Positions 11,476 to 23,126 of a stretch of DNA of 48,892 nucleotides are shown here, one piece after another. A program made the position numbers and the translations under genes. The notes beneath the pieces were generated by a model. The model saw only the letters and a list, made by a program, of their open reading frames with translations, searched no databases and was not told the DNA's origin. Position 1 is the stretch's first letter. Every line of letters starts with the position of its first letter. Source of the DNA: Rhizopus sp. PT2906 (lineage: Eukaryota; Mucoromycota; Mucoromycetes; Mucorales; Rhizopodaceae). The stretch lies in NCBI GenBank assembly GCA_025529335.1, contig JAMYHX010000326.1:1-48892 (forward strand). The letters run 5' to 3'.

Positions 11476-12195
11476 CAATAATGAATACAAATATCTTGTG
11501 TAAATTTTTAGTTCAACAATCTCGTGCCATTGAGTAACATTCTATCTTTTCTGCAAAGTCGTTATTGACAAAATGATCCATTTCGGGAAAGACAGAGGGG
11601 GAAAAAAATATGCGCGGACGGGTGCGTGTCGATCACCTCTCTTATTTTCGATTTCATGGGAAACAGGATCACTTTTTATAAAGGACCAATGATAGCAAAT
11701 AGTTTTGATGCAGCTATTCCTCTTTAAGAAATAGATCACTTCTTTCTATGTCCGTTTCTTCAGCTTGTTTTTTTTTTCTTTGCTGTAGAAAAAAAGAGAG
11801 ACAATGCAGTAACTGAGATCAACCTTAAACTAGTGTTTTTACGCATAAATATGAAAACAGAGAGGGAGAGAGAGAAAGGGACAAAGATTAAATTGTTCCC
11901 TTTTGTATAGAATAGTTCTTATATCTGTAACGTAACCAATGATTCTAACTGTGTTGCAAATCTGATAGGGTAATTAAGAGATTGACACACCGCCCTGAGA
12001 ATAAAAAGAACAACAAAAAAAATAGATTGTTTACTATTATTACACATTATTTTTATAAAAATAGAATCAAGGATATATAAAGTAGTAAGCGTGAGGTAGT
12101 GTGATTGTGCGTGATATATGTGCGAGATCGCGTGAGGTTGTTGATATATTTTCAAAATAGCAAAAAAAAGTTTTCAAATTATTATTATAGTAAAT
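11476..12195. other. Convergent intergenic region between NECAP and CotH, no gene seen
   Basis: This 0.7-kb stretch between the ends of two convergent genes must hold both 3' UTRs and terminators. It is AT-rich with no frame worth calling. The short frames on the minus strand have no motifs. Confidence 0.5.
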
Positions 12196-14137
12196 TTAGA
12201 GTACAACAGCTGCAGCCAAGGCGGAGATAGCAACAAAAGCGACCGACACAGCAGGACGAGTAGCACTTGAGGTACTTTGAGCAGAGGCATCCTTGTTGGT
12301 AGTAGACGAGTTGTTGCTAGAAATAGGCTTACTGCTTGAAGTACTGTTGTTGTTATTGCCAGTGGCTGGGCCGGTGGTAGAAGAGTTGGTAGGAGGACCA
12401 ACGGGTGTTGTTGTGATGGAGATATTGAATTCCTTGGCCATGGCTTGAGATCGAGCGGCGATCCATTCAATTAAACCCCAGGCAGCACCACCTCCATTAG
12501 CATTGGGAGCAGAGACGCCTTGCCATAAGTTTTGAGTTACTTGATCAAATGTCCAGCCAAAGTTGATACCGGGAGATTGTTGGACGATCGAACGATCCCA
12601 TTGAAGATCGGGTAAGAGGAACTCGTGAAGAGCCAAGACACGGTTGGTCAAGGTGACATTGTTGAACAAGACACTGACGGTATCCTTCAAGTATTTCTCA
12701 AAGAGAGCTTGCTTATCAGGGTTCTTCAAGAGGCCGTTGATCATAACAGCGGCAGGGTAACGGTTGGGGAATTCTTTGTATGAAACAGAGATGAAGTTGT
12801 TGCCTTCAGGGACAGCCAAATTGACACCAAAGGTGCCATCAAAGTCTTGGTCGATAAAGTACCACTTGTTGTTATCGGTAGGATCACGGTAAGCACCGTC
12901 GTTGGTTTGACCCATCCAGTAACCATCCCAGTGACCGGCCAAGTATTCCATGACCATAAAGCGAAGGAAGTGGTCGACATCAAACATCTTTTCAAAATTG
13001 GCAATGGCATTGTTGTCTGAATAGTTGGTTTCGTTCCAGGCCTTGCAGAGAGGGTCGAGTGCTTCGTAGCCTTCACCGTTAGGGTTGTTCTTGTTGGCAA
13101 CCCAAGAAGAATAACCATCGAGGTTGCCAGGATGGTATTGGAAGTCAGCACCAGAGGCACCATCAAACAAAGGTCCGAGCGTGGCTGAAGGCTTACCAGC
13201 GTAGAACATGGCATTGATGAAGGAAAAGTCGGTGATATCATCCAACATGTTGAAAGTACCAAAGCCCTGTCCGTTGATGAATAAACGAACCATAGTTGCT
13301 TCGTTGGCATAGGTACCCATGGCATGCAAGACATCAGCATAAAGACGTTCACGGAGTTGAGTAGGATCTTCTTCCATATGACGAAGCTTGAAGAAGTTAC
13401 GGTTGCCCATAGAGTCAGATCCAGACAATCGCCAGTTCCATGATTGTTTAGCATTGTTGTGCTTCTTGCCAGCACCGTGAATACCAAATGATACGTTTTG
13501 GAAAGTGTAGACGTAGTTGGAGCCAATGAAGGTCAAGGTGCCCGATACTCTGTCAGCAGGAACATTCTTGACCAAATTGGTTACTTGAGCATCATCACCT
13601 TGGAAGAATACGGTGGGAATATAATTGTCGTCGAAAATTTCGGGCTTTGGTCCTTTACGAGTCCATTGAGGCTAGCAAAAAGAGAAAATCAGCTGAGGAA
13701 AAAAAAAAAAAAAGCTAAATTTAGCTTACATTGTTTTCAATTGGCCAAGGTAATTGAGGAAGATTTGCGTAAGTGACAGGGCGATTGATAAAATCATTAT
13801 ATGTTGAGTTGGTAATTCCCTTCAATGAACGATCAAAACCTTCTTCTGTTCCACCAACGACGTACTATAATATATAACAATGTGTCAATCTAACGTCATT
13901 CTTTATCATGCTATGTGTGTGTGTGCATGTGTGTACCTTGTAAGTAGTAGCTGACCCTGTTTCAGCAGTACCAGTGAAATAAGGTACGCTTGGATTAGAT
14001 GCTTTCAAGGCAACTTGTTGACCATTGACAGATACTTTTACATCAGTTGCGTTGGGAGCAATGACATTAAATTGAATGTTGGCAGCATGCACTGCTACTA
14101 ATAATGCACTGGATATAATAGCAAGTGATAATTTCAT
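12196..14137 (-). CDS. CotH-family cell-surface protein, GPI-anchored
   Basis: Three exons (14137-13937, 13864-13730, 13671-12196) give 603 aa with phase 0 at both introns. It starts with a signal peptide (basic residue, hydrophobic core, A-x-A cleavage region near residues 17-19). Next come a beta-rich N-terminal segment and the CotH kinase-like domain. The 17-residue motif starting MGQTNDGAY at residues 365-381 is the one described as characteristic of Mucorales CotH proteins. It is followed by DQDFDGTFG, probably the metal-binding DxD region. The C-terminus is Ser/Thr/Asn-rich and then hydrophobic, typical of a GPI-anchored wall protein. In Rhizopus, CotH proteins are spore-surface proteins and the host-cell adhesins/invasins of mucormycosis; bacterial CotH is an atypical protein kinase. 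The frame is intact, and codon use is that of a well-expressed gene. Confidence 0.95.
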
Positions 14138-14510
14138 AACAAAAAAAAGAGAGAGAAAGGAAGGAAAAAGAAAAAAGGGATGGAAAGAAAAGAAAGAGTA
14201 AAGCAGATTGACCTGTTTAAATAAACACGTTCATTGTGCGGAGAACAAGCCGTTTACTAATAATAGGAGTAGGGTTACATAAAAAGGAGATTGGGGGAGC
14301 TAAACAATGTGTTACCATATCAACCTTGAAGGAGAGACAGTGGGGGGAGTGAAATGAGAGAGGAAAGGACGTTTGTGTGTGTGTGTGATCGGGAAAAACT
14401 TGTACAGTTTGCTGTACCAATGATTTTCCTAATTTGCTTAAACAATAAACTTTTTTTTTCTGGTACACTAGTCGGAATTTGAATTGAAAAATTTACTCTT
14501 CTTTTCAACC
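14138..14510. promoter_or_regulatory. Shared divergent promoter region CotH / SGF29
   Basis: 373 bp separate the two divergent start codons. Next to the CotH start is a long pyrimidine-rich leader on its coding strand (14138-14200), a common feature of highly expressed fungal genes. A (GT)n run lies at 14370-14388. No clear TATA box is certain. Confidence 0.4.
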
Positions 14511-15693
14511 ATGGACCGTAAATCACGTTCATCTCGTTTACATGAAGACATGAATGAAGAGGTTAACTTGTGGAAACAGATATGCTACTCTTTAGCAAAA
14601 TTAGAAGGACTTCAAAAGGATGAAGAAGTTGTTATAAATACTATAAATAAATTCCATTATTCGCTTGAAAAAGGTATCACTTTATCAAGATATTTTGCCA
14701 CTTGTTTTTAATTGTTATATAAAAGGAATTTCCAGTGTAGTTCATCAAAAGTTAAAAGAAAGTTATAAGCGAGGCATTGAACTGTCCAATCATGAATCAA
14801 AGTAAGTTGCAGATTGAATATTAACACAAGCAAGCTTTTAACACTTTACAAGATTAGTCCGGGATATTCTTGAAAAGTTAACAGTCTTAATTGCATTAAA
14901 AGACACAAGTGAACAAGGTTTATTATCACTACACTTCTTGACTTTCCCTCATTACACAAAAGTAACAATTTAATCTCATTTCTCTTTTCTTAATCAGATC
15001 AAAAAAGAAAAAAGCGAAAGACAGAAGGTGCAGATTCCAGGTAATACACTTCGATATGGATTGCCTTTTATATCAACTTATCTTTTTATTTATAGATTTA
15101 ATGGAAATGCACATGCTATTTTCACAAAAGGAACAACTGTAAAACAATCCTTAATTATTAGTTTATTATGGTTACTATAACAACAATTTACTTCTCTAGG
15201 TTGCTGCTAAACAACCAGACAAGAATGATGAATGGATCCTGGCTGTAGTCATACAATATTATCCTGACAGAAATAAGTATCAAGTGGAAGATGTCGATCA
15301 AGATGAATACGGTGGCAAACAGTAAACTATATTTATATTTATAGTTCTTGTAGTAAAAATAGGTTATTAATTATATCAATTTAGACACTATATGCTCTCT
15401 CCCAAGTATGTAATTCCTGTTCCTACGCCAAAAGAGGCTGAAATGGCACCTGAAATACCTGCCCATCAAGAAGTCTTGGCTTTGTATCCTAGTACAACTT
15501 GCTTTTACCGAGCCGTAGTAATCTCACCTCCGAGCAAAGTAAGAATATTTGTGATTATAAGAGGACAAACGTATAACAATCATTATAATAGAATAAGGAT
15601 ATAAAGAACTATAAGGTACAGTTTGAAGACGATAACGATGAAGTAAAGCAAGTTGCACCCGAGCATGTTCTTGAAATGCCAAAGACATTATAA
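14511..15693 (+). CDS. SGF29: SGF29-like SAGA subunit with tandem tudor domain
   Basis: Eight exons (14511-14673, 14726-14801, 14853-14917, 14998-15040, 15096-15138, 15200-15321, 15385-15538, 15607-15693) give 250 aa. The N-terminal part is helical. The C-terminal half (about residues 115-250) is the SGF29 tandem tudor domain, with VAAKQP..EWILAVVIQYY, the EDVDQDE segment, the HYMLSPKYVIPVP segment and the ALYPSTTCFYRAVV block ending in YKVQFEDD. The tudor pair reads H3K4me3 and helps recruit the SAGA acetyltransferase. A basic K/R stretch in exon 4 looks like a nuclear signal. The eight-exon structure with 43-nt exons is unusually fragmented for this window. Confidence 0.9.
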
Positions 15694-16000
15694 AAGGACA
15701 CAAACACATAAATACACATATACATATACACACGCTGGTCGGTTGATTTTTCCCTCTTTTATTGCGCTTCTATATAAACGTAAAAATACATATCACACAT
15801 TTTATTATAATGAAAACCATCATATTAAAATCGTACAAATCGTAAAAAGCAGATATAAAATGTCGGCGTTCCCTTATTACATGTTTCCTCTTTCTCTACA
15901 ACAGTTTTGTCAAATTTATTATTAGTATGAAAAAAGTTCATTGTTTTTCTTCAAACATTATCATAATGCCATTGTAAAGTTGATTTAATTATTTAAATAA
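15694..16000. other. 3' flank of SGF29, AT-rich, no gene seen
   Basis: AT-rich region rich in CACATA/TACACA repeats just after the SGF29 stop (15697-15740). It probably contains the 3' UTR. No convincing gene. Confidence 0.5.
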
Positions 16001-16660
16001 TGAGTGGATCAAGTATTGTTCATTGTTCTTTATGTAACGAAGCAGGTTACTTGCGCTTTTGTAGGCTAAGCCCAGTTAATCAAAACAATCAACAGACGTT
16101 TTACCAGCTAAAATAAGACTATCCTAGCTTGATTGATCATACCGGTAACAACAACAGCAGAGGTGAACTAGATGCATTCCAGATCCACAGCGTCCTTCTT
16201 CACCGCCAAGGGCCTATGCTTCCAGCTGAGGGCAATACACTTTAGTATGCTCAGAAAGGAATGAAGTTCTAGACTAGGAGATTATTAGAAACCTTTCAGT
16301 TTTGAATATCTCATTGCAATCTCTTTGCAAATATTTACTGTCATATGTATGAGGCATTGAGCAGCTATGAGAGTTCTAACACCAACAGTGAGGATAGATC
16401 TAATAGCGATGACTCTGCTGGAAGCGGCTCACACTACATCATCGTTAGTCTATCCATAAGAATAAGACTAGCTGAAGGAGGCAATGGATGTACTTACAAC
16501 TTGCCAACTATGGAAGAACTTGTCGCAGTTACTCCTATTGAGTATAGTGAAAGAAGCTTCCTTGACATTGTTCTTACATTGACCCAGACACATGTTGCAT
16601 ATATGCCAACTCACTACATGCTTCTTTTTCCTCATAGGACACATGGCTGTCATTAAAGTT
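16001..16660 (+). mobile_element. Helitron-like replicase N-terminal relic
   Basis: Frames interrupted by stops carry Helitron_like_N-type signatures. Near 16027 a cysteine-rich HCSLCNEAGYLR stretch resembles the zinc-finger region found upstream of the helitron domain. The 16345-16656 frame then has TYNLPTMEELVAV, an ERSFLDIVL segment and finally YMPTHYMLLFPH followed by R-T-H-G-C-H. The last is close to the H-Y-x-LLFPHG-x-x-GWH motif of the Helitron N-terminal domain, with the GW changed. The Rep HUH nuclease and helicase parts are absent or unrecognisable, so this is a dead fragment. The assignment rests on remembered family patterns. Confidence 0.55.
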
Positions 16661-17124
16661 TGTATTTCTCCTTTTCCTTCTTGCCCTTACTTCTTCGACC
16701 ACTGTTCTTGAATATTATGGTGATGATCCATGGCAATCTTGTGTCATTTTAGCATTCTTATCCATCACTTTTATAAAGAAAAATACACTGAGGACCACAA
16801 CAAGATATGCAATGTGTCTAAATTAGAGTGATTTTTCGTTCAAGAAGCATGTTACTATTAAAAACAAGTTGTCGATCATTAATTTAACATGACAAGGCTA
16901 ACTGCAACTACTTTCCTTTTTTTACTTGAACCTGAAGAATTTGAGTGCATTAGCGAATTGCCTGTTTTAAACATTGCAAGGTTGACCTCATTCTTACTAG
17001 CTGTCTCTATACATCTGCAAGACTATCAAAGAATCCATAACTATTACTGTCAAGATAACTGGTACGTCGTCATCTTATATGAAGCGTATTTTAACAAATC
17101 TTTGTATGAAATAGGCCTCAAAAG

Positions 17125-17516
17125 CTAAAGTTCAAGGCATACATCAACAAGAAAAAAGGGGCTCAAGAAACTGTTAAAAGACTATTTGACAACAGCAAGA
17201 AATATAACACATCAAGCACAGTTGGCGCTAAAAACCAAAACAGTCCAACAGGGTGACCGAATTTGTTTATGTCCACGAGCAATGAACAAGTCAGATCTGT
17301 AACAAGTACAAATCCAATCAATTGAATAATATCTCCATTCCTATATCAAAGCGAAGAGTACACTCGGTCCTCAAGTGCAAATCTTGTGGCACGGTGTAAA
17401 ATCGTGATGTGAACAGTGCATTAAATATATATGACATGGCAATGAAAGCCCTGCTCCCCCTTCAGAAGGCCTGCAAAAGACTAACGGTGCTTCTAGATTT
17501 AATGAGATCTTCATAA
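17125..17516 (+). pseudogene. Degenerate TnpB/Fanzor-like C-terminal fragment
   Basis: Two reading segments remain. The first (17125-17256) begins LKFKAYINKKKG and resembles the stretch before the zinc ribbon in TnpB-like proteins; it ends at TGA. After a frame change the second (17301-17516) contains KRRVHSVLKCKSCGTV, then TAA (17397-17399) where the family usually has W, then NRDVNSALNIYDMA. C-x2-C followed by NRDVNSALNI is the hallmark zinc-ribbon and RuvC-III region (catalytic D at 17406-17408) of TnpB/OrfB_Zn_ribbon proteins. The fragment is clearly broken. It lies just downstream of the Helitron-like relic on the same strand. Confidence 0.65.
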
Positions 17517-17608
17517 TGGCAGTGACTTCTTTAATGTCTCGGTAAGTATAAAACAAATAATACATTGTTTTTTATTCATTAGTCTTCTAGTTAATAACGA
17601 ATAAATAA

Positions 17609-18762
17609 CTAAGCCCATACTTTTAATAAACTATCCCAGCTGCCTGTGCAGAGAGACATACCATCGGGCGCAATATCTAAACAAGACACCCGATTGTTGT
17701 GTGCATCAAGTGCACTCACTCGTTCACCTTTTAGAATATCCCACGCATAGCAATGGTAATCATCATAGCCTCCAAAGAGCACTCTACCTGAAATGGAGAA
17801 AGCGACAGATGTCACCCCGCTAAACACTTGCTCATGCGTAAATATGTTTAGCTCTCTATCCGCTCGAAGATCAAATAGACGACAACTAGCATCGTCAGAT
17901 CCTGTGCCTATGGCACTACCACTAGGAAAGAACTGGACCGCATTGATATCAGACTCATGCCCGCTAAAGGATTGAACGCACTTTTGGGTTCGTAGATCCC
18001 ATATTTTTGCAGTAGCATCACAGGCGCCTGAGACAAAAATGGTTGGATTGTCGGGTGATATGGCAAGGCTGCCAACATATTCATTATTATTATTCTGTGC
18101 ATTCTTTTTTGCATCTTTTTTTTTACCTCATGACATCACCTGTGTGATCACTGAATTCGTGTAGCTTGCTGCCAAGATCAATATCCCATAATATACAGCT
18201 AGTATCTCCGCTTGATGTCAATATTTGATGATCGCTCAAAAATCGACAACAGCTCAGGTATCCTGTATGTCCTGATAATTCCCTGATAGGTTTTGTTGGT
18301 GATTCCAAATTGTGAATGGAGCACGTATTGTCTAATCCTCCCGAAGCAACGAGTTTCCCACTGGGTGAGTAAGCACACGTCATGACCCATGAGGATTTTA
18401 GAGGAACAGAGCAGAGTTTGTGCGTAGAGTATGCATTCCATATCAGCAATTTGCCATCCTGTGAAGCAGATACAACGTTCTGCTTGTTTGATCCCCATTG
18501 TAAGGCATAGACTTTGGCCAAATGACCCTTTAATATCCGCCGTGCTTTCATTGCCAAGGGTGGCAAACTTTGTACTTTTTGTGCAACCTGGATCACTTTG
18601 TAAAGAATGCAGTCAGTGTATACAGTAAAACAAAAAATAGTCTTTACATGTCGTATCGGACAGGTGGTCTCTCTTTTGTCGAATTCGATCTTTGAGCAAT
18701 TCTGCGTCTTTTCTGGCAGTTACTATTCTTTCTGCAATCTCATTGTCCGTAATGGAGTCCAT
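17609..18762 (-). CDS. Heterotrimeric G-protein beta subunit
   Basis: Three exons (18762-18648, 18595-18127, 18068-17609) give 347 aa, a typical G-beta length. The N-terminal part is the coiled coil that pairs with G-gamma (AERIVTARKDAELLKDRIRQ), followed by RRILKGHLAKVYALQW and seven WD40 repeats with WD ends such as LLIWNAY, CILWDIDL, AKIWDLR and LLKVWA. The DHTGDVMSLAIS junction is recovered by joining exons 2 and 3. It acts in pheromone, nutrient or morphogenesis signalling at the plasma membrane. The start is 480 bp from the divergent PIAS-type gene. Confidence 0.94.
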
Positions 18763-19242
18763 TGAATTAGGTAAAGTTGTAAAAGTATAAAGAAGTTAAC
18801 AATGAAAAAGAAGAGCGGAGAAAAATGAATTTCATATTTTTCAACAGTTTAGTTTGGTTTGTTAGTTTTTCTTTCTTTCTCTCTTGAGTAAAAATAGCTT
18901 CTATTACCACATTATGCAGCAAAATGACTTGCCATAAATTATTCTCAGCGGCGGAAGTAGCGGGCTTGAGGTAGCAGAGTGTGCCTTTTTTATTGCTATT
19001 ACAAACAAAACGAATCAATTGAATTCTTTGATTCATTGGCTGTCTAGAGCAACCAGCGGTCCATTTCCTCATTTTAACCTGATTGGCGGATCAGATTGAA
19101 CAAAAACCCCGCATCCACCGACTGTACGGTTGGGCTGTGGAGTGGATGTAATGGCAAAGACAGATAACTGGAAATAAGCTTGGCTTTTTTTTTTTTTTTT
19201 CTCTATATCACTTGTTTCTGTATCTTTTTTTTTCAGCTCACA
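18763..19242. promoter_or_regulatory. Divergent upstream region of G-beta and PIAS genes
   Basis: 480 bp between divergent ATG codons. A T-rich tract at 19186-19233 leads into the PIAS start. No element can be named with confidence. Confidence 0.35.
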
Positions 19243-21313
19243 ATGGATACTGATGAGCAGGTTGGCTATCTAACCGCTTTCTGTTACTATGTTTTATTTT
19301 GCTTATTATCATATAGTATAGGTTAATCAAGAACGATCTTCGAAATGCCACAGTGAAAGAGTTGACAGATTGCATGCGATCTATAAATGCTACTACACAT
19401 GGACAAGCTAAACTAATTTTGAGCGGAAGAAAAGACGAAGTAGTGGCTAGATTAGCACATTACATTGTTAATTTGATAGCAGGCAATAAAAAGAACGCAT
19501 TGGCCACTGTTGTAGATATTGTCAATGCCAACGCCTCTAGAAAGTAAGCAAGGAAAAAAGAGCTTTTCGATATGCTTACTAATTGACATTTGTACAGAGT
19601 ATCATGGAGTTTTATCAATGACACAATCATGTTGAATCATCATAGATTAGAGCATCGACCCATTTATCGTCCTACATCCATTTCAGCACCTGCAGTTCCA
19701 GTATTTGAAGACAATGACCAAGTGAGGTTCAAGTGTAGCGTATTTTTTGAACCCATGATGAAGTTGACAACGTTGAAACTAGCACCAGGTAAAATATGAA
19801 AAAGGTATTATAAAGGCATATCTATTAAACGTTGCATGATATTATCCCCCCCCTGTTGTATAGCTTCCCAAGAACGCAAGGCCAAGCTATTCCAATTTAC
19901 GTTAACTCCCGAGCAACGCGACCTACTTGCTTTATCTCATGAAGCGGACGACCGACCACAATATCAAATACGCTTCTTTTGCGCAAAAGCCGGTGATCTT
20001 TCTGCGGAATCATTTAGCAAAGAATTACTAGTAGAATTTCCAAGCATCTGTGAGCTTCGAATCAATGGAAGTATCATTGGAGGAAGTGTAGGTGATATAG
20101 ATTGAAACACTGGGTTACATGAATGTCACAGAAAATTGATTTTGTGTATCTTTTTGTAGACATTAAGAGGATTGAGAAACAGACCAGGGACAGTGAATCC
20201 ACCAGATTTGACAGTCATGATAAAGAAACATGCCTTGAATAATGTAGAGTTAGTTTATATCAATTCGGAATCAACGTATATTGCGGGCATATATATGGTA
20301 AAAAGAACACCTATATCAATTTTATTAGAAGGGATGAAGCAAAGGGAGATACCAAAAGAAAGAGTGCTAAAAAACAGTAAGATCAAGAAAGATGATCATT
20401 ATTTCACACTAATATTTTATTACAAGTACAAGATAAACAAGAAGAGGACGATATCGTTATGGAATCACAGACACTTTCGATGAAATGCCCGGTAAGCGCT
20501 TTATATATCTTGTTGATTTTGCATGTGTATACTTATAGCAATTAGCTTGCGTTCACGCGCATCGTTACACCCATTCGATCAACTCATTGTAATCACCTCC
20601 AATGCTTTGATGCAAATACATTTTTGCTCATGAACGAACAAACACCAACGTGGTCTTGTCCGGTTTGTTATAAACGAATAGAAAACTGTGAAGATCTCGT
20701 TTTGGATGGTTATTTCATGGAAATATTGAAAAATACACCAAAACATATCGACAGCGTGAGGGTTGAGCCCAATGGACACATTACTATCGTTGATGAGCAC
20801 CCATCAATGGACGAAGAGGATGACTCAGAACAGGAAATAGAACATCCTAAGAAAGAAGAAACAGTAGTTGAGCTACTAGACGATGATAGTGATAACAATA
20901 CAAGTATACCTCCTAGTAATCATGATAACACAAATAAACGTCCACGACTGGATGGACAAGTTGATACAGAGCCTCCACTACAACGACAAAATACAGCGAA
21001 AAAGATACGGCAGGATGTTATTGATCTAACGCTAAGTAGTGAAGAAGAAGAAGAAGAAAGGTAAGCGTTTGATTACTTTGAAATTACAAAAGTACTCATT
21101 CACGATTCAAGTAGACATGTAGATACACACCCATATCAACAGGAACAAATGCAGCAGCAACAAGAGGAACCACTGATGACCTTACATAGCATTGACCCTG
21201 ACCAAAGCCTTACAATGTCCGACATCTTACATCCAATTACGCAGTATTCGGTACATGACCTTCTTTCTTCACCGAATGTACATCCTTCATCTGAAAATGC
21301 ATCTTCATCATGA
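19243..21313 (+). CDS. PIAS/Siz-type E3 SUMO ligase
   Basis: Eight exons (19243-19260, 19317-19543, 19598-19788, 19864-20087, 20160-20376, 20427-20491, 20546-21060, 21112-21313) give 552 aa. Residues about 10-45 form a SAP-like helix pair. The PINIT region is in exons 3-5. The SP-RING is built at the exon 6/7 join, where MKCP joins LAFTRIVTPIRS and then THCNHLQCFDANTFLL and TPTWSCPVC, giving the expected C..C.H.C..C pattern. This works only with the acceptor at 20545; the AG at 20539 would run into a stop. Two SUMO-interacting motifs follow: an acid-flanked V-V-E-L-L-D-D-D and V-I-D-L-T-L-S-S-E-E-E. It should act in nuclear SUMO transfer. Confidence 0.93.
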
Positions 21314-21369
21314 TACAACAACAATAATAATAATAATAGTAATAAAAAGTAAATTAGCAAGTTTTTCTT

Positions 21370-22926
21370 TTATTCAGATGCACGCAACACTCTTTGAACT
21401 TCTAGTCTTCTTTCTTCTAGCAATGCTTCTAATTCGCGTTTCTTTGCACGCACATCATCCACGATCCTGTTGAGACGACGTACTGCATCACGAGCAGCCT
21501 CGATATCTCTTTCTTGTTTGCGCACCTTGTCTTCAATATCAGATTGATCCGTGAGCTGACGAAGCTTGTAATCATAAAGTGCTTGAAATTGATCACGAAG
21601 AGGACGGGAAGCAAAAGATTCGTAGTGTTCGCTTTCTTTAGCCTGGGCTGCTCTTTGTTCTGCCTCTCTAACACGCTCCTTGAGCTCTGCTAATTCACGT
21701 TTCAGCATCTCTTCCTCGTCGTATTTGCTGCCTGATAATGTGCTCTTTGAACTTAGAGATGTACTTGCTGCTCCTAAGCGACTCACATAGTTATCTGCCA
21801 GTTTGGCGCTGCTTGACATGGGTGTACTGTTGCCCTTACGAGCACCTGTGCCCGATCCAGGACGCTGACCGAAATCAGCCGCATATTCTCCGGCAAATGC
21901 AGCATGGAGATCAGGAGGTAATTCTTTGGGAATACGAGCACCCTTCGTGCGCTGGTTAAGAACATGGTAAAACATGAGACATTGGTCTTGAGTAAGCGCA
22001 TTGGCATGGTTGACATCGATCAATGTCCTAAGCGAATGTTGAGTATAGTGTTTAGGGAGTTCCTTTCTCTCTTTTTCCTACCATGCATTTGTCAGATCCG
22101 TACGAGGAAGGCCCAAGGTGTCATAGAAATCATTCATTTGAGCAACTATGTGAGGACTGATAAGTCTCAATGACGATTATTATTAAAACAAACTTACACT
22201 TGACTTTTCCTGTCTCATTTGCATATTTGGCATAGATATTTTGATACGATGTCATCTCATCAGGCGTCATATCCCACACAAACTCAGGTTCTTGATAAGA
22301 TTGTTGATAATACCCAGTCGGTTGAGCTTGCTGGTATCCCGTAGGCTGTGGTTGCTGGTAACCCGTGGGCTGTGGTTGTTGATACCCTGTAGGCTGTGGT
22401 TGCTGATATCCACCAGGATAGCCTGTTGGTTGAGGTTGCTGATAGTATCCTGTCGGTTGTGGCTGTTGGTAGTATCCAGTAGGTTGAGGTTGTTGGTAGC
22501 TACCATATGATGAAGGTAAGAGATGCGCTTTAGTAGAGGGAATAAGGTTAGGCGGAAGAGAGATGGGCGGTTCAACACCATTGATGCAATCGAATGTCAA
22601 GTGCATAGCAATACAAAATTCTTCAAAGTCGAGATTGCCGTCTTTGTCAATGTCTGAAAGGTCCCTATCATAAAAGAAGAAAAAGGTTGGAAGAGAAGTT
22701 ACATCTTGCAGTGCTTTGTTTTATTTACCAAATACGTTCAAGTCGATTAGGAGGCAAGTTAGAATTTAACAAGACATCTCTAGCAATTGCACCTAATTGT
22801 TCAAGTTATTGAAACATTCAACAGCTAATTGTGTTTAATTATACCAGACATGTAACCATTAACTTGACCTCTTGCTTGAAATATTTCTGCATATTTTTGT
22901 CTTTCAGCAGCTGAAATAGCACTCAT
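21370..22926 (-). CDS. END3: End3-like EH-domain endocytosis protein
   Basis: Five exons (22926-22845, 22792-22729, 22664-22198, 22145-22082, 22027-21370) give 444 aa. The N-terminal EH domain opens AERQKYAEIFQARG and has an EF-hand loop DIDKDGNLDFEE followed by FCIAMHL. A proline/glutamine-rich repeat region follows with at least seven short units of the pattern Y-Q-Q-P-Q-P-T-G. The second EH-like segment is around MTPDEMTSYQNIYAKY, and a long charged coiled coil (about residues 300-444) closes the protein. The layout is that of End3, a Pan1 partner in actin-driven endocytosis. The gene is convergent with the PIAS gene, only 56 bp apart. Confidence 0.88.
22247..22506 (-). repeat. Tandem PTG/YQQPQ repeat inside End3
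   Basis: Between the two EH regions, eight or so copies of a unit of about 24 nt encode Y(Y)QQPQPTG, one with an inserted P-G-G. Synonymous changes are present between units, so the repeat is not purely recent. Similar PTG-type repeats occur in Pan1 and Sla1 family proteins as phosphorylation targets of Ark1/Prk1-like kinases. Confidence 0.7.
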
Positions 22927-23126
22927 CTCTTATATGTTTATGTGTGTGTTTAAGAAAAGAAAAGATATTAAAAGCACAATTAGGGAAATATCATGGTAGC
23001 ACGGTCACGATTTCCCAATATAGATTTCACTCTCTTAAAAAAAAACCATACACAGACACACAAAGGGCATATATGTCTCAAAAAAGAGGGAGCCGTCCTT
23101 GTTTATTTTCAATTAAAACAAAAAAC

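Noticed and set aside
12741..13526. Long alternative frame inside CotH exon 3
   Set aside because: It is an out-of-frame shadow on the same strand; the CotH frame has all family motifs.
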